From assembly GCF_000171815.1 (NCBI RefSeq), contig NZ_ABGR01000002.1:124001-188000 (forward strand): a stretch of 64,000 nucleotides of DNA. Reading direction: 5' to 3'. The notes beneath the pieces were generated by a model that had not been told where the DNA came from, did not search any database, and saw nothing but the letters and a program-made list of their open reading frames with translations. The first letter of the stretch is position 1; every line of letters begins with the position of its first letter. Positions 26,474-35,811 of this stretch are shown here, piece after piece. The translations under genes and the position numbers were made by a program. The DNA is from Vibrio sp. AND4 (GTDB lineage: Bacteria; Pseudomonadota; Gammaproteobacteria; Enterobacterales; Vibrionaceae).

Positions 26474-29083
26474 ATGAGCATCACCACAAATATAAATACT
26501 CAATATCGTAAGCCGCTCCCGGGAACCCAGCTCGATTATTTTGATACCCGAGAAGCAGTTAACGATATTTCTCCTGGAGCCTATGAAAAGCTCCCATACA
26601 CCTCGCGTGTTTTAGCTGAGCAGTTGGTTCGTCGCTGCGACCCAAATACGCTCACTGATAGCTTAAAACAGTTGATCGAACGCAAGCGTGACCTTGATTT
26701 TCCTTGGTATCCGGCGCGCGTGGTTTGTCATGACATCCTTGGACAAACCGCACTAGTCGATCTCGCTGGTCTGCGTGATGCGATTGCCGAACAAGGCGGT
26801 GACCCAGCGAAAGTAAACCCTGTGGTTGAAACGCAGTTGATTGTTGACCATTCACTGGCGGTTGAACACGCTGGCTTTGACCCAGAGGCGTTTGAGAAAA
26901 ACCGCGCGATAGAAGAGCGCAGAAACGAAGACCGATTCCACTTTATCGAGTGGTGTAAGACGGCGTTTGAGAACGTCAGTGTTATTCCTGCGGGCAATGG
27001 CATCATGCACCAAATCAACTTGGAGAAGATGTCTCCAGTTGTGCAAGCCAAGCAAGGCATTGCTTACCCAGATACCTGTGTCGGCACAGACAGTCACACA
27101 CCTCACGTTGATTCACTCGGTGTTATTGCGATTGGTGTTGGCGGTTTGGAGGCGGAGACGGTTATGCTTGGTCGCCCTTCGATGATGCGTTTGCCAGACA
27201 TTGTTGGTGTGAAGCTTACTGGTAAGCGTCAACCGGGTATTACCGCCACCGATATCGTACTAGCGATTACCGAGTTTCTGCGAAATGAACGCGTGGTTTC
27301 ATCCTATCTCGAATTCTTTGGCGAAGGGGCGCGAGACCTAACCATTGGTGACCGCGCGACCATCTCCAACATGACGCCAGAATACGGCGCAACCGCTGGG
27401 ATGTTCTACATTGATGAGCAGACCATTAATTACCTCAAACTGACAGGACGTGATGATCAACAGGTCGACTTGGTCGAGAGGTACGCCAAGCAAACCGGTC
27501 TATGGGCAGATGACTTAGATACTGCCGTTTACGAACGCGTACTTGAGTTTGATTTGTCTCAAGTTGGGCGCAACTTGGCAGGTCCATCTAATCCTCATCG
27601 ACGTTTGCCTACGTCAGAGCTTGCTGAGCGAGGCGTTTCTGGTCAGTGGCAAGAGAAAGAAGGCGAGCTTCCAGACGGCGCGGTGATCATCGCAGCGATT
27701 ACCTCCTGTACCAACACAAGTAACCCAAGAAACGTTGTGGCAGCGGGTCTGGTTGCTAAGAAAGCGAATGAGCTTGGCTTGGTGCGCAAACCTTGGGTGA
27801 AGTCTTCATTTGCTCCGGGGTCTAAAGTTGCTCGACTCTACCTTGAAGAATCTGGCTTACTCCCTGAATTGGAGAAGCTTGGCTTTGGTATCGTCGCTTA
27901 TGCGTGTACAACCTGTAACGGTATGAGCGGCGCACTTGACCCGAAAATCCAACAAGAAATCATCGACCGAGATCTATATTCAACGGCGGTACTTTCTGGG
28001 AATCGCAACTTTGATGGTCGAATTCATCCTTATGCAAAACAAGCATTCTTAGCATCGCCACCTTTGGTCGTTGCATACGCGTTAGCTGGTACGATTCGTT
28101 TTGATATCGAACGTGATTTTTTAGGCACAGACAAAGAGGGCAAGCCGGTTTACCTCAATGACTTGTGGCCAACGGATGAAGAAATTGATGCTGTGGTGGG
28201 TGAGTACGTTAAGCCTGAGCAATTTAATCAAGTCTACATTCAAATGTTCAAACTGAATGATGAGGCTCGTAACCCAAATCCGCTCTACGATTGGCGCCCG
28301 ATGAGTACGTATATCAGAAGACCCCCTTACTGGAAAAAAGAGGGGGATGGAGCATTGGCTGGTGAGCGAACTCTGTCTTCAATGCGTCCTCTTGCCGTTT
28401 TAGGCGATAACATTACGACCGATCATTTATCGCCATCGAATGCGATTTTGGCAAGCAGCGCCGCAGGTGAGTACCTCGCAAAGATGGGTGTGCCAGAAGA
28501 AGACTTTAACTCATACGCGACGCACCGAGGTGACCACTTAACCGCACAGCGTGCCACTTTCGCTAACCCGAAATTGTTCAACGAAATGGTCACGGAAAAT
28601 GGCGAAGTCGTGCAAGGATCGCTGGCGAGAGTCGAACCTGAAGGCAAAGTGACGCGCATGTGGGAAGCGATAGAGACTTACATGAATCGCAAGCAGCCGC
28701 TTATCGTGGTCGCAGGTGCGGATTATGGTCAAGGCTCGTCGCGAGATTGGGCGGCGAAAGGCGTTCGCTTGGCGGGGGTAGAAGCCATTGTCGCGGAAGG
28801 GTTTGAGCGCATTCACCGTACCAACCTAGTTGGCATGGGTGTGCTCCCTCTGCAATTTAAAGATGGCGTAAACCGCAATACGCTCGAACTAGATGGTACT
28901 GAGCTTTATGACGTTATCGGCGATATCACTCCTGGTGCTGATTTGGCGTTGTTGATTACCCGCGCAAATGGCGAGAAGGTTGATGTGCGTGTGAATTGTC
29001 GACTCGATACCGAAGACGAAGTTCACGTGTACAAAGCAGGTGGTGTGTTACAGCGTTTTGCTCAAGACTTCCTCTCGCAATAG
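26474..29083 (+). CDS. acnD: Fe/S-dependent 2-methylisocitrate dehydratase (AcnD)
   Basis: This 869-residue aconitase-superfamily enzyme dehydrates 2-methylcitrate to 2-methyl-trans-aconitate. The 4Fe-4S ligands are visible in TSCTNTSNPRNV (near residue 413) and YACTTCNGMSGALDP (near residue 475). The swivel domain follows from about residue 640, with DYGQGSSRDWAAKG. AcnD needs PrpF as partner, and prpF lies 43 bases downstream. This AcnD/PrpF pair replaces the PrpD enzyme of enteric bacteria. The start has the modest ribosome site GGAAG. Confidence 0.95.
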   Translation: MSITTNINTQYRKPLPGTQLDYFDTREAVNDISPGAYEKLPYTSRVLAEQLVRRCDPNTLTDSLKQLIERKRDLDFPWYPARVVCHDILGQTALVDLAGLRDAIAEQGGDPAKVNPVVETQLIVDHSLAVEHAGFDPEAFEKNRAIEERRNEDRFHFIEWCKTAFENVSVIPAGNGIMHQINLEKMSPVVQAKQGIAYPDTCVGTDSHTPHVDSLGVIAIGVGGLEAETVMLGRPSMMRLPDIVGVKLTGKRQPGITATDIVLAITEFLRNERVVSSYLEFFGEGARDLTIGDRATISNMTPEYGATAGMFYIDEQTINYLKLTGRDDQQVDLVERYAKQTGLWADDLDTAVYERVLEFDLSQVGRNLAGPSNPHRRLPTSELAERGVSGQWQEKEGELPDGAVIIAAITSCTNTSNPRNVVAAGLVAKKANELGLVRKPWVKSSFAPGSKVARLYLEESGLLPELEKLGFGIVAYACTTCNGMSGALDPKIQQEIIDRDLYSTAVLSGNRNFDGRIHPYAKQAFLASPPLVVAYALAGTIRFDIERDFLGTDKEGKPVYLNDLWPTDEEIDAVVGEYVKPEQFNQVYIQMFKLNDEARNPNPLYDWRPMSTYIRRPPYWKKEGDGALAGERTLSSMRPLAVLGDNITTDHLSPSNAILASSAAGEYLAKMGVPEEDFNSYATHRGDHLTAQRATFANPKLFNEMVTENGEVVQGSLARVEPEGKVTRMWEAIETYMNRKQPLIVVAGADYGQGSSRDWAAKGVRLAGVEAIVAEGFERIHRTNLVGMGVLPLQFKDGVNRNTLELDGTELYDVIGDITPGADLALLITRANGEKVDVRVNCRLDTEDEVHVYKAGGVLQRFAQDFLSQ

Positions 29084-29126
29084 ACAGCACAATAACAATA
29101 GATAGCGCAATAATGGAGCTCAATAT

Positions 29127-30314
29127 ATGGATAGCAAGATGCAAAGCCAAATCAAAGTCCCGGCGACTTATATGCGCGGCGGTACGAGCAAAGGCGTGTT
29201 CTTCAACCTTGAAGAGTTGCCACAGCCAGCTCAAGTCGCAGGCGAGGCAAGAGACAAGCTGCTACTTCGTGTGATTGGTAGCCCTGACCCGTACGCCAAA
29301 CACATTGATGGCATGGGCGGCGCGACTTCCAGCACCAGTAAAACTGTGATTGTGTCGCGCAGCGAGCGGTCCGGTCACGACGTTGATTACCTTTTTGGTC
29401 AAGTATCGATAGATAAGCCGTTTGTCGATTGGAGTGGTAACTGTGGCAATCTTTCTGCCGCTGTCGGACCTTTTGCCATTCATGCAGGGTTGATCGACGA
29501 AGAACGTATTCCCGAAAACGGCATCGTTACTGTTCGCGTATGGCAGGTAAATATTGGAAAAACCATATTGATTCATGTGCCAATCATAAATGGTTTCGTT
29601 CAAGAAACAGGAGAGTTTGAGCTTGATGGTGTGACGTTCCCTGCTGCTGAAATCCAAGTTGATTTTGTCGACCCTGCTGATGGCGAAGGCAGCATGTTTC
29701 CAACCGGCAATCTAGTAGACGATTTGGTCGTGCCAGATGTTGGGACGTTTAACGCCACTTTCATTAACGCAGGCATACCGACAGTCTTCATTAATGCAGA
29801 AGCACTTGGCTACCAAGGCACTGAGCTTCAAGATGACATCAATAACGATGAATCTGCCCTTATGAGGTTTGAGTCCATTCGTGCTCATGGCGCGTTAAAA
29901 ATGGGGTTGATTGATTCTCTCGAAGAGGCTCAAACACGTCAACACACGCCTAAGATTGCGTTTGTTTCCCAACCTAAATCCTACTTATCGTCGAGTGGTA
30001 AAACCGTAGAAGCAGGTGAGCTCGATATTCTCGTCCGGGCTTTATCTATGGGCAAACTTCACCATGCCATGATGGGAACCGCAGCGGTCGCCATTGCTTC
30101 CGCGGCATGCGTTCCTGGTACTGTGGTTAATTTGGCCGCTGGCAGCGGCGAGAGAGAATCTGTGATTTTTGGACACCCATCAGGAACGCTTAAGGTGGGA
30201 GCAGAAGCCAAACGAACAGAACAAGGCTGGGGAGTAAAAAGAGTCACCATGAGTCGCAGTGCGAGAATACTGATGGAGGGCTTTGTGCGTGTTCCCTTCA
30301 ATGTATTGGAATAG
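29127..30314 (+). CDS. prpF: 2-methylaconitate cis-trans isomerase
   Basis: This 395-residue enzyme with a diaminopimelate-epimerase-like fold converts 2-methyl-trans-aconitate to the cis form so that aconitase can hydrate it. The opening YMRGGTSKGVFF and the segment DWSGNCGNLSAAVGPFA are the family hallmarks. It is the last gene of the prpB-prpC-acnD-prpF run. The propionyl-CoA synthetase gene prpE, which I would expect next in several Vibrio species, is absent; a GNAT gene follows after 155 bases. Confidence 0.95.
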   Translation: MDSKMQSQIKVPATYMRGGTSKGVFFNLEELPQPAQVAGEARDKLLLRVIGSPDPYAKHIDGMGGATSSTSKTVIVSRSERSGHDVDYLFGQVSIDKPFVDWSGNCGNLSAAVGPFAIHAGLIDEERIPENGIVTVRVWQVNIGKTILIHVPIINGFVQETGEFELDGVTFPAAEIQVDFVDPADGEGSMFPTGNLVDDLVVPDVGTFNATFINAGIPTVFINAEALGYQGTELQDDINNDESALMRFESIRAHGALKMGLIDSLEEAQTRQHTPKIAFVSQPKSYLSSSGKTVEAGELDILVRALSMGKLHHAMMGTAAVAIASAACVPGTVVNLAAGSGERESVIFGHPSGTLKVGAEAKRTEQGWGVKRVTMSRSARILMEGFVRVPFNVLE

Positions 30315-30469
30315 TATAGCGACCAAGTACATTAAGTTTTAAGTTTACATAAGCATAGGCTGGTATTTGAAGCTGTTTTATTCCTCTGTTAAAGGTTATC
30401 GCATTCCTACTTGCCTAAATGGGCGTTTAAACACACACTGTATCCGTTCCTAATTTTGACTATGCGTTT

Positions 30470-30952
30470 ATGTGTACTTTTATAATAAAACCAGCCCTTT
30501 TTGAAGACCTAGAACAGCTCAACAACCTGATGTTTGAGTTGCATGATGAGCACCACATCCAGTCCCCAGAGTTTTTTAAAACGGCAGAAGAAATCGAGCA
30601 AGAGAAAAGTATCGCTCGGTATTTCGATAATCCCGAATGCTTGGTTTATGTAGCAAGACTAGACGATGAGATCATCGGCTTTGTATCGGGACATTTTTGT
30701 GAGCTCATTTCAACGGTTAGTAAGCCTGTAATGATGGGAAGTATTGATGAACTATATGTCTTACCTGAGTATCGAAAACAAGGTGTGGCAAAAGCTCTGA
30801 TTGAAAAAATCGAGGCCACATTCGTTGACTACGGGGTAAAGCAGATGTTTGTTGAGGTATGGGGCTTCAATCAAAGCGCAGTTTCTCTCTATGAGAATCA
30901 AGGATTTGGTCATCATATTCACTGGTTAAGAAAGTCGTTGTCCACACATTAA
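30470..30952 (+). CDS. GNAT family N-acetyltransferase
   Basis: This 160-residue cytosolic acetyltransferase has the acetyl-CoA-binding motif A, LYVLPEYRKQGVAKALIEKI, at about residues 105-124. Motif B follows (VEVWGFNQSAVSLYENQGF, 133-151), ending in the usual aromatic tail. The substrate cannot be inferred: the family acetylates amines on small molecules, peptides or proteins. It sits alone between prpF and the Nudix/PAP2 gene and has its own upstream spacer of 155 bases, so operon membership with prp is doubtful. Confidence 0.9.
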   Translation: MCTFIIKPALFEDLEQLNNLMFELHDEHHIQSPEFFKTAEEIEQEKSIARYFDNPECLVYVARLDDEIIGFVSGHFCELISTVSKPVMMGSIDELYVLPEYRKQGVAKALIEKIEATFVDYGVKQMFVEVWGFNQSAVSLYENQGFGHHIHWLRKSLSTH

Positions 30953-31314
30953 TTTGTGTCATTCTTTACGCGGGCAGAATTTGAACGACGAATAGCTCAA
31001 GCTGTCATCTTGCACAAAAGTAGATAAAGAGAGTTTATTGAGCTTAAGTTATATGCTCTCTCTTGTTGTTTCAATCATGAGATCGAGTAAAATCCGTGTA
31101 AAGTATTCTGACATTAACTTGATATAACTGGCACAATTGCGACCAAAATCTTAGTTAGTGTCTGATTTTTGTCAGAGCTATACGGTAAAGTCTTACTGAT
31201 TCTTTTTGATATTTGCGCTAAGTGTATGACAGGTTCTCAATTTCCATCGGGGTTTTACTGGTTTTTCTATCATCACAAGCTTGTGGTTCTTCTCTTTCTT
31301 TAAGGTTGTATTTT
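30953..31314. other. intergenic region before the Nudix/PAP2 gene
   Basis: About 360 bases. AAGAGAG (31027-31033) and CTCTCTT (about 31057-31063) form a loose hairpin followed by a T-rich stretch that may end the GNAT transcript. The rest is AT-rich without a clear motif. The frame of the next gene is open back to a GTG at 31222 but lacks a ribosome site there. Confidence 0.4.
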
Positions 31315-32760
31315 GTGCTGAGACCGTTTTTATTTCTCACCCTGCATTTCATTTTGTTGCTTATTTCTCCCATATCTCACGCGAATTCTTTTCCTCAAGA
31401 TCCCAAAGGGGCGCTGTGCGTTATCCGAGCTGATAACAAGCTGTTACTTATTCATGAGATATTTACAAACAAAATCTCGCTTCCCGGCGGTACGATTATC
31501 GCGGGAGAATCACCGAAAATGGCCGCTCAGCGAGAAACCTGGGAAGAGACAGGATTAGTCGTCTCTGTCGGTAATGAGTTGGGTCGATCTGACACAGCCG
31601 TGTTTTTTGACTGTATCTCGGATTCCGAGGTAATTGCATTTTCAACGACCAACTTGTTAGACGGAAACGAACTACCTATCTGGTTTGCGCCGCATTACGG
31701 TGTTGAGGTTGCATCTGCTATGTTAATGGAACCGAACAATATCGTTGCATCCTCATATCGTTACCCGTCTCAATGGGTCAGTGTTACGAGCTTTTATTCA
31801 CGCGCGACAGATCAATCTGTGGGTTATGTGAAACAATTAATTGAGGCGGCCCCAAGCTATCGCCAAGTTGAGTTGTCTTGGATGGTGGCTCTTCAAACTT
31901 GGATAGGATCATTTTCAGCTTCCAGCCTTGGGGTAGCCTGTGAGATTGCCGATATGATTACGGGGTTAAGTAATCCAACTTTTTTGCTGTTTTTATTCCC
32001 ATTTGTAATGATGAAATTTGATAGTCGTCTCGCGTATCGCCTATTTTTTGCGGTAGCGGCTACTTCATTAATTACATTGGTTGTCCAGCAAGGGTTCTCA
32101 TTACCTCGTCCCCATGTTTATGTGCCGATGACTGAGTTGACCACCAGTTTTGGTTTTAGCTTCCCAAGTTTACCCATCGCAGTTTGGTTTTGTGTTATGA
32201 CGTTTATGTTTCAAAGAACGGCTAGCATAGGCCTAAATCGAACTACTTTGTTTGCCGCCTTAGTCACGATGATCTTGGTGGGATGTAAGTTCTTTCTCGG
32301 AACCGCTTTTATTTTGGATATGTCCACAGGGGCGGTGTTAGGCGTGTTAGTTGCGTGGCACGTACTGCGTTTGGAAAGCACACCTGACGTGGATGTCGAT
32401 AAATTACTGAGTTCGAAGAGCACTTGGCTCACGATGACAGCGATAACAGTAGTGGTTTTGGTCGTTTGGCCATTGCCAGTATTTGCCAGTTGGTTGGCAA
32501 TTTTAATCACTGCTTCTTTTTTGGTGATGACGTCGAAAGGAACGAAGATTCGATTTGGACATCGGCAAATGTTTTTTGTGATTCTAGCCCTCTTGCTCGT
32601 TAACCAGCTTTATTTGTATTTTGGAGCAATGGTTTCATTCAGCGGGTCCTGGTCACTGGTATTCATCACTTTCCATTATCCACTGCTCATGTCGATTTTT
32701 GTCGCTCTCTCGAGAAAGCTTACCAGCGATAAGATAACAAGAGCTAACCACTCGACTTAG
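31315..32760 (+). CDS. periplasmic Nudix domain fused to a degenerate PAP2 membrane domain
   Basis: I start this at the GTG at 31315: AAGG lies 9 bases upstream, and the product (481 residues) then begins with a clean signal peptide ending ISHA. A Nudix domain follows with a complete Nudix box (residues 59-81: G-x5-E-x7-RE-x2-EE-x-G), so it is probably an active pyrophosphohydrolase, facing the periplasm. The C-terminal half has about eight hydrophobic segments and aligns with PAP2 phosphatases. Its catalytic signature is decayed: K is Q258, RP is kept (265-266), PSGH reads PSLP (284-287), SR reads CK (324-325) and the nucleophile His is A331; the final Asp (335) remains. The membrane half therefore probably does not hydrolyse phosphate and may act as an anchor or lipid-binding module. 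Confidence 0.8.
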   Translation: MLRPFLFLTLHFILLLISPISHANSFPQDPKGALCVIRADNKLLLIHEIFTNKISLPGGTIIAGESPKMAAQRETWEETGLVVSVGNELGRSDTAVFFDCISDSEVIAFSTTNLLDGNELPIWFAPHYGVEVASAMLMEPNNIVASSYRYPSQWVSVTSFYSRATDQSVGYVKQLIEAAPSYRQVELSWMVALQTWIGSFSASSLGVACEIADMITGLSNPTFLLFLFPFVMMKFDSRLAYRLFFAVAATSLITLVVQQGFSLPRPHVYVPMTELTTSFGFSFPSLPIAVWFCVMTFMFQRTASIGLNRTTLFAALVTMILVGCKFFLGTAFILDMSTGAVLGVLVAWHVLRLESTPDVDVDKLLSSKSTWLTMTAITVVVLVVWPLPVFASWLAILITASFLVMTSKGTKIRFGHRQMFFVILALLLVNQLYLYFGAMVSFSGSWSLVFITFHYPLLMSIFVALSRKLTSDKITRANHST

Positions 32761-32788
32761 ATAATAGATGACTGTTTGTCACCCCAAC

Positions 32789-32815
32789 GCCTCGCACCTT
32801 GCGAGGCTTTTTTGT
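32789..32815 (+). terminator. terminator of the Nudix/PAP2 gene
   Basis: GCCTCGC (32789-32795), loop ACCTT, GCGAGGC (32801-32807) followed by TTTTTT, 28 bases after the stop. Confidence 0.92.
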
Positions 32816-33125
32816 TTAATGACTTAAGGCTATTCCTAAATAAAGTCTCATTTTGAAAATTCAATTCAAGTTTTGCCTCAAAGATAAATATGAATGGCGG
32901 TCTTATACTATGGTTTTCTCCAAGTATCTGATTATATTCGATTATAAATTTCAATTGAAAGTGGCTTCATATTTGCTTCGCCTGTTAGTAAATCTGTTGC
33001 GCTCGTGATTAATTCGGGCAGTGAACATATGGGCTTGTGGTTAGAGGTCATAAAACGGATTTAATGCCTTTTCACGCTATTTAGATCAGCTGAAAACTAT
33101 CTACATCACATAAGAGAGACAAATT
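32816..33125. other. intergenic region before the LruC gene
   Basis: About 310 AT-rich bases with no gene. I looked for a c-di-GMP riboswitch core, since several secreted Vibrio proteins have one, and found none. The ribosome site for the next gene is AAGAGAG, just before 33126. Confidence 0.5.
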
Positions 33126-35237
33126 ATGATAGCGAAATTTAATATTACGCTCGCTTGTCTACTTGGCATCGTCAGTCCTAACGTAATGAGTGAAATTGTC
33201 GACCTAGACTTTTCTAATCATCAAGAGACGACTGATGGTACTGATTCACAATTGGGGCCAAGTTACAGCGGCGCAGACATGCACTTTATCAATGTTGGCA
33301 CGCATGACGGCAAAACAATTGATGCCAAAGTGACCAGCAACACATTTGGCGATGCCACTTTTTTGTTCCACACTCCCAACTATAAGCAGACAACGACATC
33401 TGAGCCAAATGGTGATATTGGCTTTGTCTATCAAACCGAATCTGCGGGTGCTGCCGGCCTCGTCTATAAATTCGAGTTCTACGACGGGACGGACGCGCTG
33501 AGTGGTACGTTCTCTGTCCCTTACACTATTCCAGAGTTTGAGTTCATCGGATACGACATTGATGGTGAGCCAAGCCAATCAGAGCAGCTCCGTGTGTTCA
33601 AAAGTGAAGGTTTCTTCAGTTATCAAACGGGTAATTCAGCAGCAAGTTTGACTGCGGTAGAAGAGGCTGATGGGTCGGTGCTCTTTACCGGACCTGGCAC
33701 AAATTATGACGAAGCAAATACCTCAGGTGCTGTCAAACTGGTTTATAAAAACTCTTCAACAGTCACACTCCAGTTTGAGACAGTAACCGCCGCTAATTCT
33801 AGCTTTCCAAACCAAATTTTCTCTGCTTTTGACGGGAATTGGGAATTATCAGGTTTTACGAATCCAACGCCAACAAACGATGAGTTTGACTTTGGTGATG
33901 CTCCGGATAGCTATGGCACGTTACTCGCAAACAATGGGGCACAGCACGCTGTGACAACGACGCTGTTTATGGGTAGCAGTATTGATGCTGAGAGTGATGG
34001 CCAACCAAACGTGGCTTCAACAGGCGATGACTTTGATGCGCTTGGTGATGATGAAGATGGTGTTAATCTTCTCACTAACTTTGAGAAAGGCCTTGATTCT
34101 GTGGTTAACGTAACCGTCGTCGGCACTGGTTATCTTCAAGCTTGGGCTGATTGGGATATGAATGGCAGTTTTGATGCTGATGAGCAGATAATCAAGAACC
34201 ACGCAGTGACGACCGGTATAAATGCCGTCCCAGTTCGGGTAAATGATGATGCATTGATTGGTAATGTTCAGACGCGCTTCAGAGTTTCTAGTTTGTTGAA
34301 TCTTCCAAGCGACGGTTACGCTGGTGATGGGGAAGTAGAGGACCACGTTTTCGATGTAACCGATCCTGGAACAACGGTACAAACATCAGACTATTATACC
34401 GCCGCGTTTGAAGACAACTGGCCAGAAATGGGCGATTTTGACCTCAACGACGTGGTGACTTACTACCGATCTAAGCTGATTATCAAAGATGGCAACGTTT
34501 TGCGATTTGACATAGACGGGACAGTAACCGCCTATGGAGCTTACTACAGGAATGGTCTAGCGTGGAAATTGTCTGGTTTCTCTGAGAGTGACGTTAACGC
34601 TCAGACTGCGAGAGTGACCAAGAATGGCGTAACACGAAGCAATATCTCTCCCTTTACCGGCCAAGACAAATCAATTGCATCACCGGGAGGAGACCTTGTT
34701 GTGGTTGCATCTGCTAACTTGAAAGGTGATATTCCGATCAACCCCGAGTGTGGTTTCCACAGAACCAACCCGAGCTGTAGTATTAGTCTTGAATCAACAG
34801 AGATGACGTTCAGTATTTCTCTACCTTTCAAAGCAGGCTCTGAGCCATCGCTATCCTCTTTCCCTACATTAAGTGGCTTCGACCCGTTTATCTTCGCAGG
34901 TGGTGGATACCATGGTGATAGTTTCACCACACCTCCGGGTAAAGATATCGAGATTCATACAGCGGACTTCGCACCTACATCAAGGGGTACTTCGGTTAGT
35001 GGATTTTACGGTTCTGCAGATGATGATTCGGATGCAGCAACCAGCAAATACTACCGTACCAGTGGTAACCTTCCGTGGGGGATCATCATTCCTTCAAGTT
35101 GGAACCATCCTTCGGAGTTCATTGATGTCAGTGTTGCTTATCCAGACTTTGCGGAGTGGGCGGTATCAGGTGGTTCATCGAAACCGACTTGGTACAACAA
35201 CCCCGATGCCAGCCAAACTTGGACAACAACGGATTAA
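33126..35237 (+). CDS. secreted GEVED and LruC domain protein
   Basis: This 703-residue exported protein has a signal peptide cleaved near residue 22. An N-terminal beta-rich region (about 23-245) is followed by a GEVED-type domain (about 255-405) that opens FDFGDAPDSYGT, contains LGDDEDGV and AWADWDMNGSF, and ends GEVEDHVFDV. A LruC domain (about 425-690) starts EDNWPEMGDFDLNDVVTYY. Both domains are acidic and Asp/Asn-rich, suggesting calcium binding. LruC proteins are surface or extracellular proteins of unknown function, common in Vibrio and Leptospira. A lipoprotein gene follows after 12 bases and is probably co-expressed. Confidence 0.88.
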   Translation: MIAKFNITLACLLGIVSPNVMSEIVDLDFSNHQETTDGTDSQLGPSYSGADMHFINVGTHDGKTIDAKVTSNTFGDATFLFHTPNYKQTTTSEPNGDIGFVYQTESAGAAGLVYKFEFYDGTDALSGTFSVPYTIPEFEFIGYDIDGEPSQSEQLRVFKSEGFFSYQTGNSAASLTAVEEADGSVLFTGPGTNYDEANTSGAVKLVYKNSSTVTLQFETVTAANSSFPNQIFSAFDGNWELSGFTNPTPTNDEFDFGDAPDSYGTLLANNGAQHAVTTTLFMGSSIDAESDGQPNVASTGDDFDALGDDEDGVNLLTNFEKGLDSVVNVTVVGTGYLQAWADWDMNGSFDADEQIIKNHAVTTGINAVPVRVNDDALIGNVQTRFRVSSLLNLPSDGYAGDGEVEDHVFDVTDPGTTVQTSDYYTAAFEDNWPEMGDFDLNDVVTYYRSKLIIKDGNVLRFDIDGTVTAYGAYYRNGLAWKLSGFSESDVNAQTARVTKNGVTRSNISPFTGQDKSIASPGGDLVVVASANLKGDIPINPECGFHRTNPSCSISLESTEMTFSISLPFKAGSEPSLSSFPTLSGFDPFIFAGGGYHGDSFTTPPGKDIEIHTADFAPTSRGTSVSGFYGSADDDSDAATSKYYRTSGNLPWGIIIPSSWNHPSEFIDVSVAYPDFAEWAVSGGSSKPTWYNNPDASQTWTTTD

Positions 35238-35249
35238 TGAGGAGGATTT

Positions 35250-35765
35250 ATGAAAATACGTAACTGGATAGTAAGCGTCCTGGCAATTCTCTTCGTCTTT
35301 GGGTGTGGAGGAGGGGATGACTCAGGTTCTGACTCGTCTACACCGCCTGTGAGCGTCACTCAAGATGATGAGGAGCAAGCTGAAAACGGTGAGCAGCAAA
35401 CCGGGGATGAAGACCAAGCACAGGATGAGGATGTCGCTCCAACCGGGATAACTGCAAACTTGGTGGTGCCTGAAGACTTTGACTTCAAATCCGAAAGAGA
35501 GGTGAAAGTTGAGTTGTCTGTCGCTAATAGTCAGTACACACGGGGGTTTTTATCGGTTTATACTGATATCGTCGATGGTGAAGTAGATTACAACTCTCAA
35601 GTAATCAGAGCCCCGGTAACCAGCGGTAAGCCCTATGAGGGGGTGTTGATGTTACCTAACCATAAACAGGCTATCTGGGTTGAAGTTTGGTATCCAGAAG
35701 ACATTGGCGCAGTAATAAAGCAACAAGTTGATGTTATTGATGGTGTAGCTAGTGCTCAGCTGTGA
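35250..35765 (+). CDS. small acidic lipoprotein next to LruC
   Basis: This 171-residue predicted lipoprotein has an N-terminal signal with lipobox VFGC (Cys19). A Gly/Asp/Ser/Glu/Gln-rich acidic linker (about 20-70) follows, then a compact beta-rich domain of about 100 residues. I do not recognise the domain. Its start is 12 bases downstream of the LruC gene with a strong ribosome site (GAGGAGG), so the two form an operon. The lipoprotein may anchor or assist the secreted LruC protein at the cell surface; this is inferred from position only. Confidence 0.82.
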   Translation: MKIRNWIVSVLAILFVFGCGGGDDSGSDSSTPPVSVTQDDEEQAENGEQQTGDEDQAQDEDVAPTGITANLVVPEDFDFKSEREVKVELSVANSQYTRGFLSVYTDIVDGEVDYNSQVIRAPVTSGKPYEGVLMLPNHKQAIWVEVWYPEDIGAVIKQQVDVIDGVASAQL

Positions 35766-35781
35766 TATCAATGTAAAGAGA

Positions 35782-35811
35782 GGCCGAGCGATTTATGCTC
35801 GGCCCTTTTTT
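35782..35811 (+). terminator. terminator of the LruC-lipoprotein operon
   Basis: GGCCGAGC (35782-35789) pairs with GCTCGGCC (35797-35804), followed by TTTTTT. It overlaps the last codon of the convergent HAD gene, so the two units share this point. Confidence 0.9.

Noticed and set aside
32816..33125. c-di-GMP riboswitch upstream of the LruC gene
   Set aside because: The conserved core sequences and paired elements are missing.
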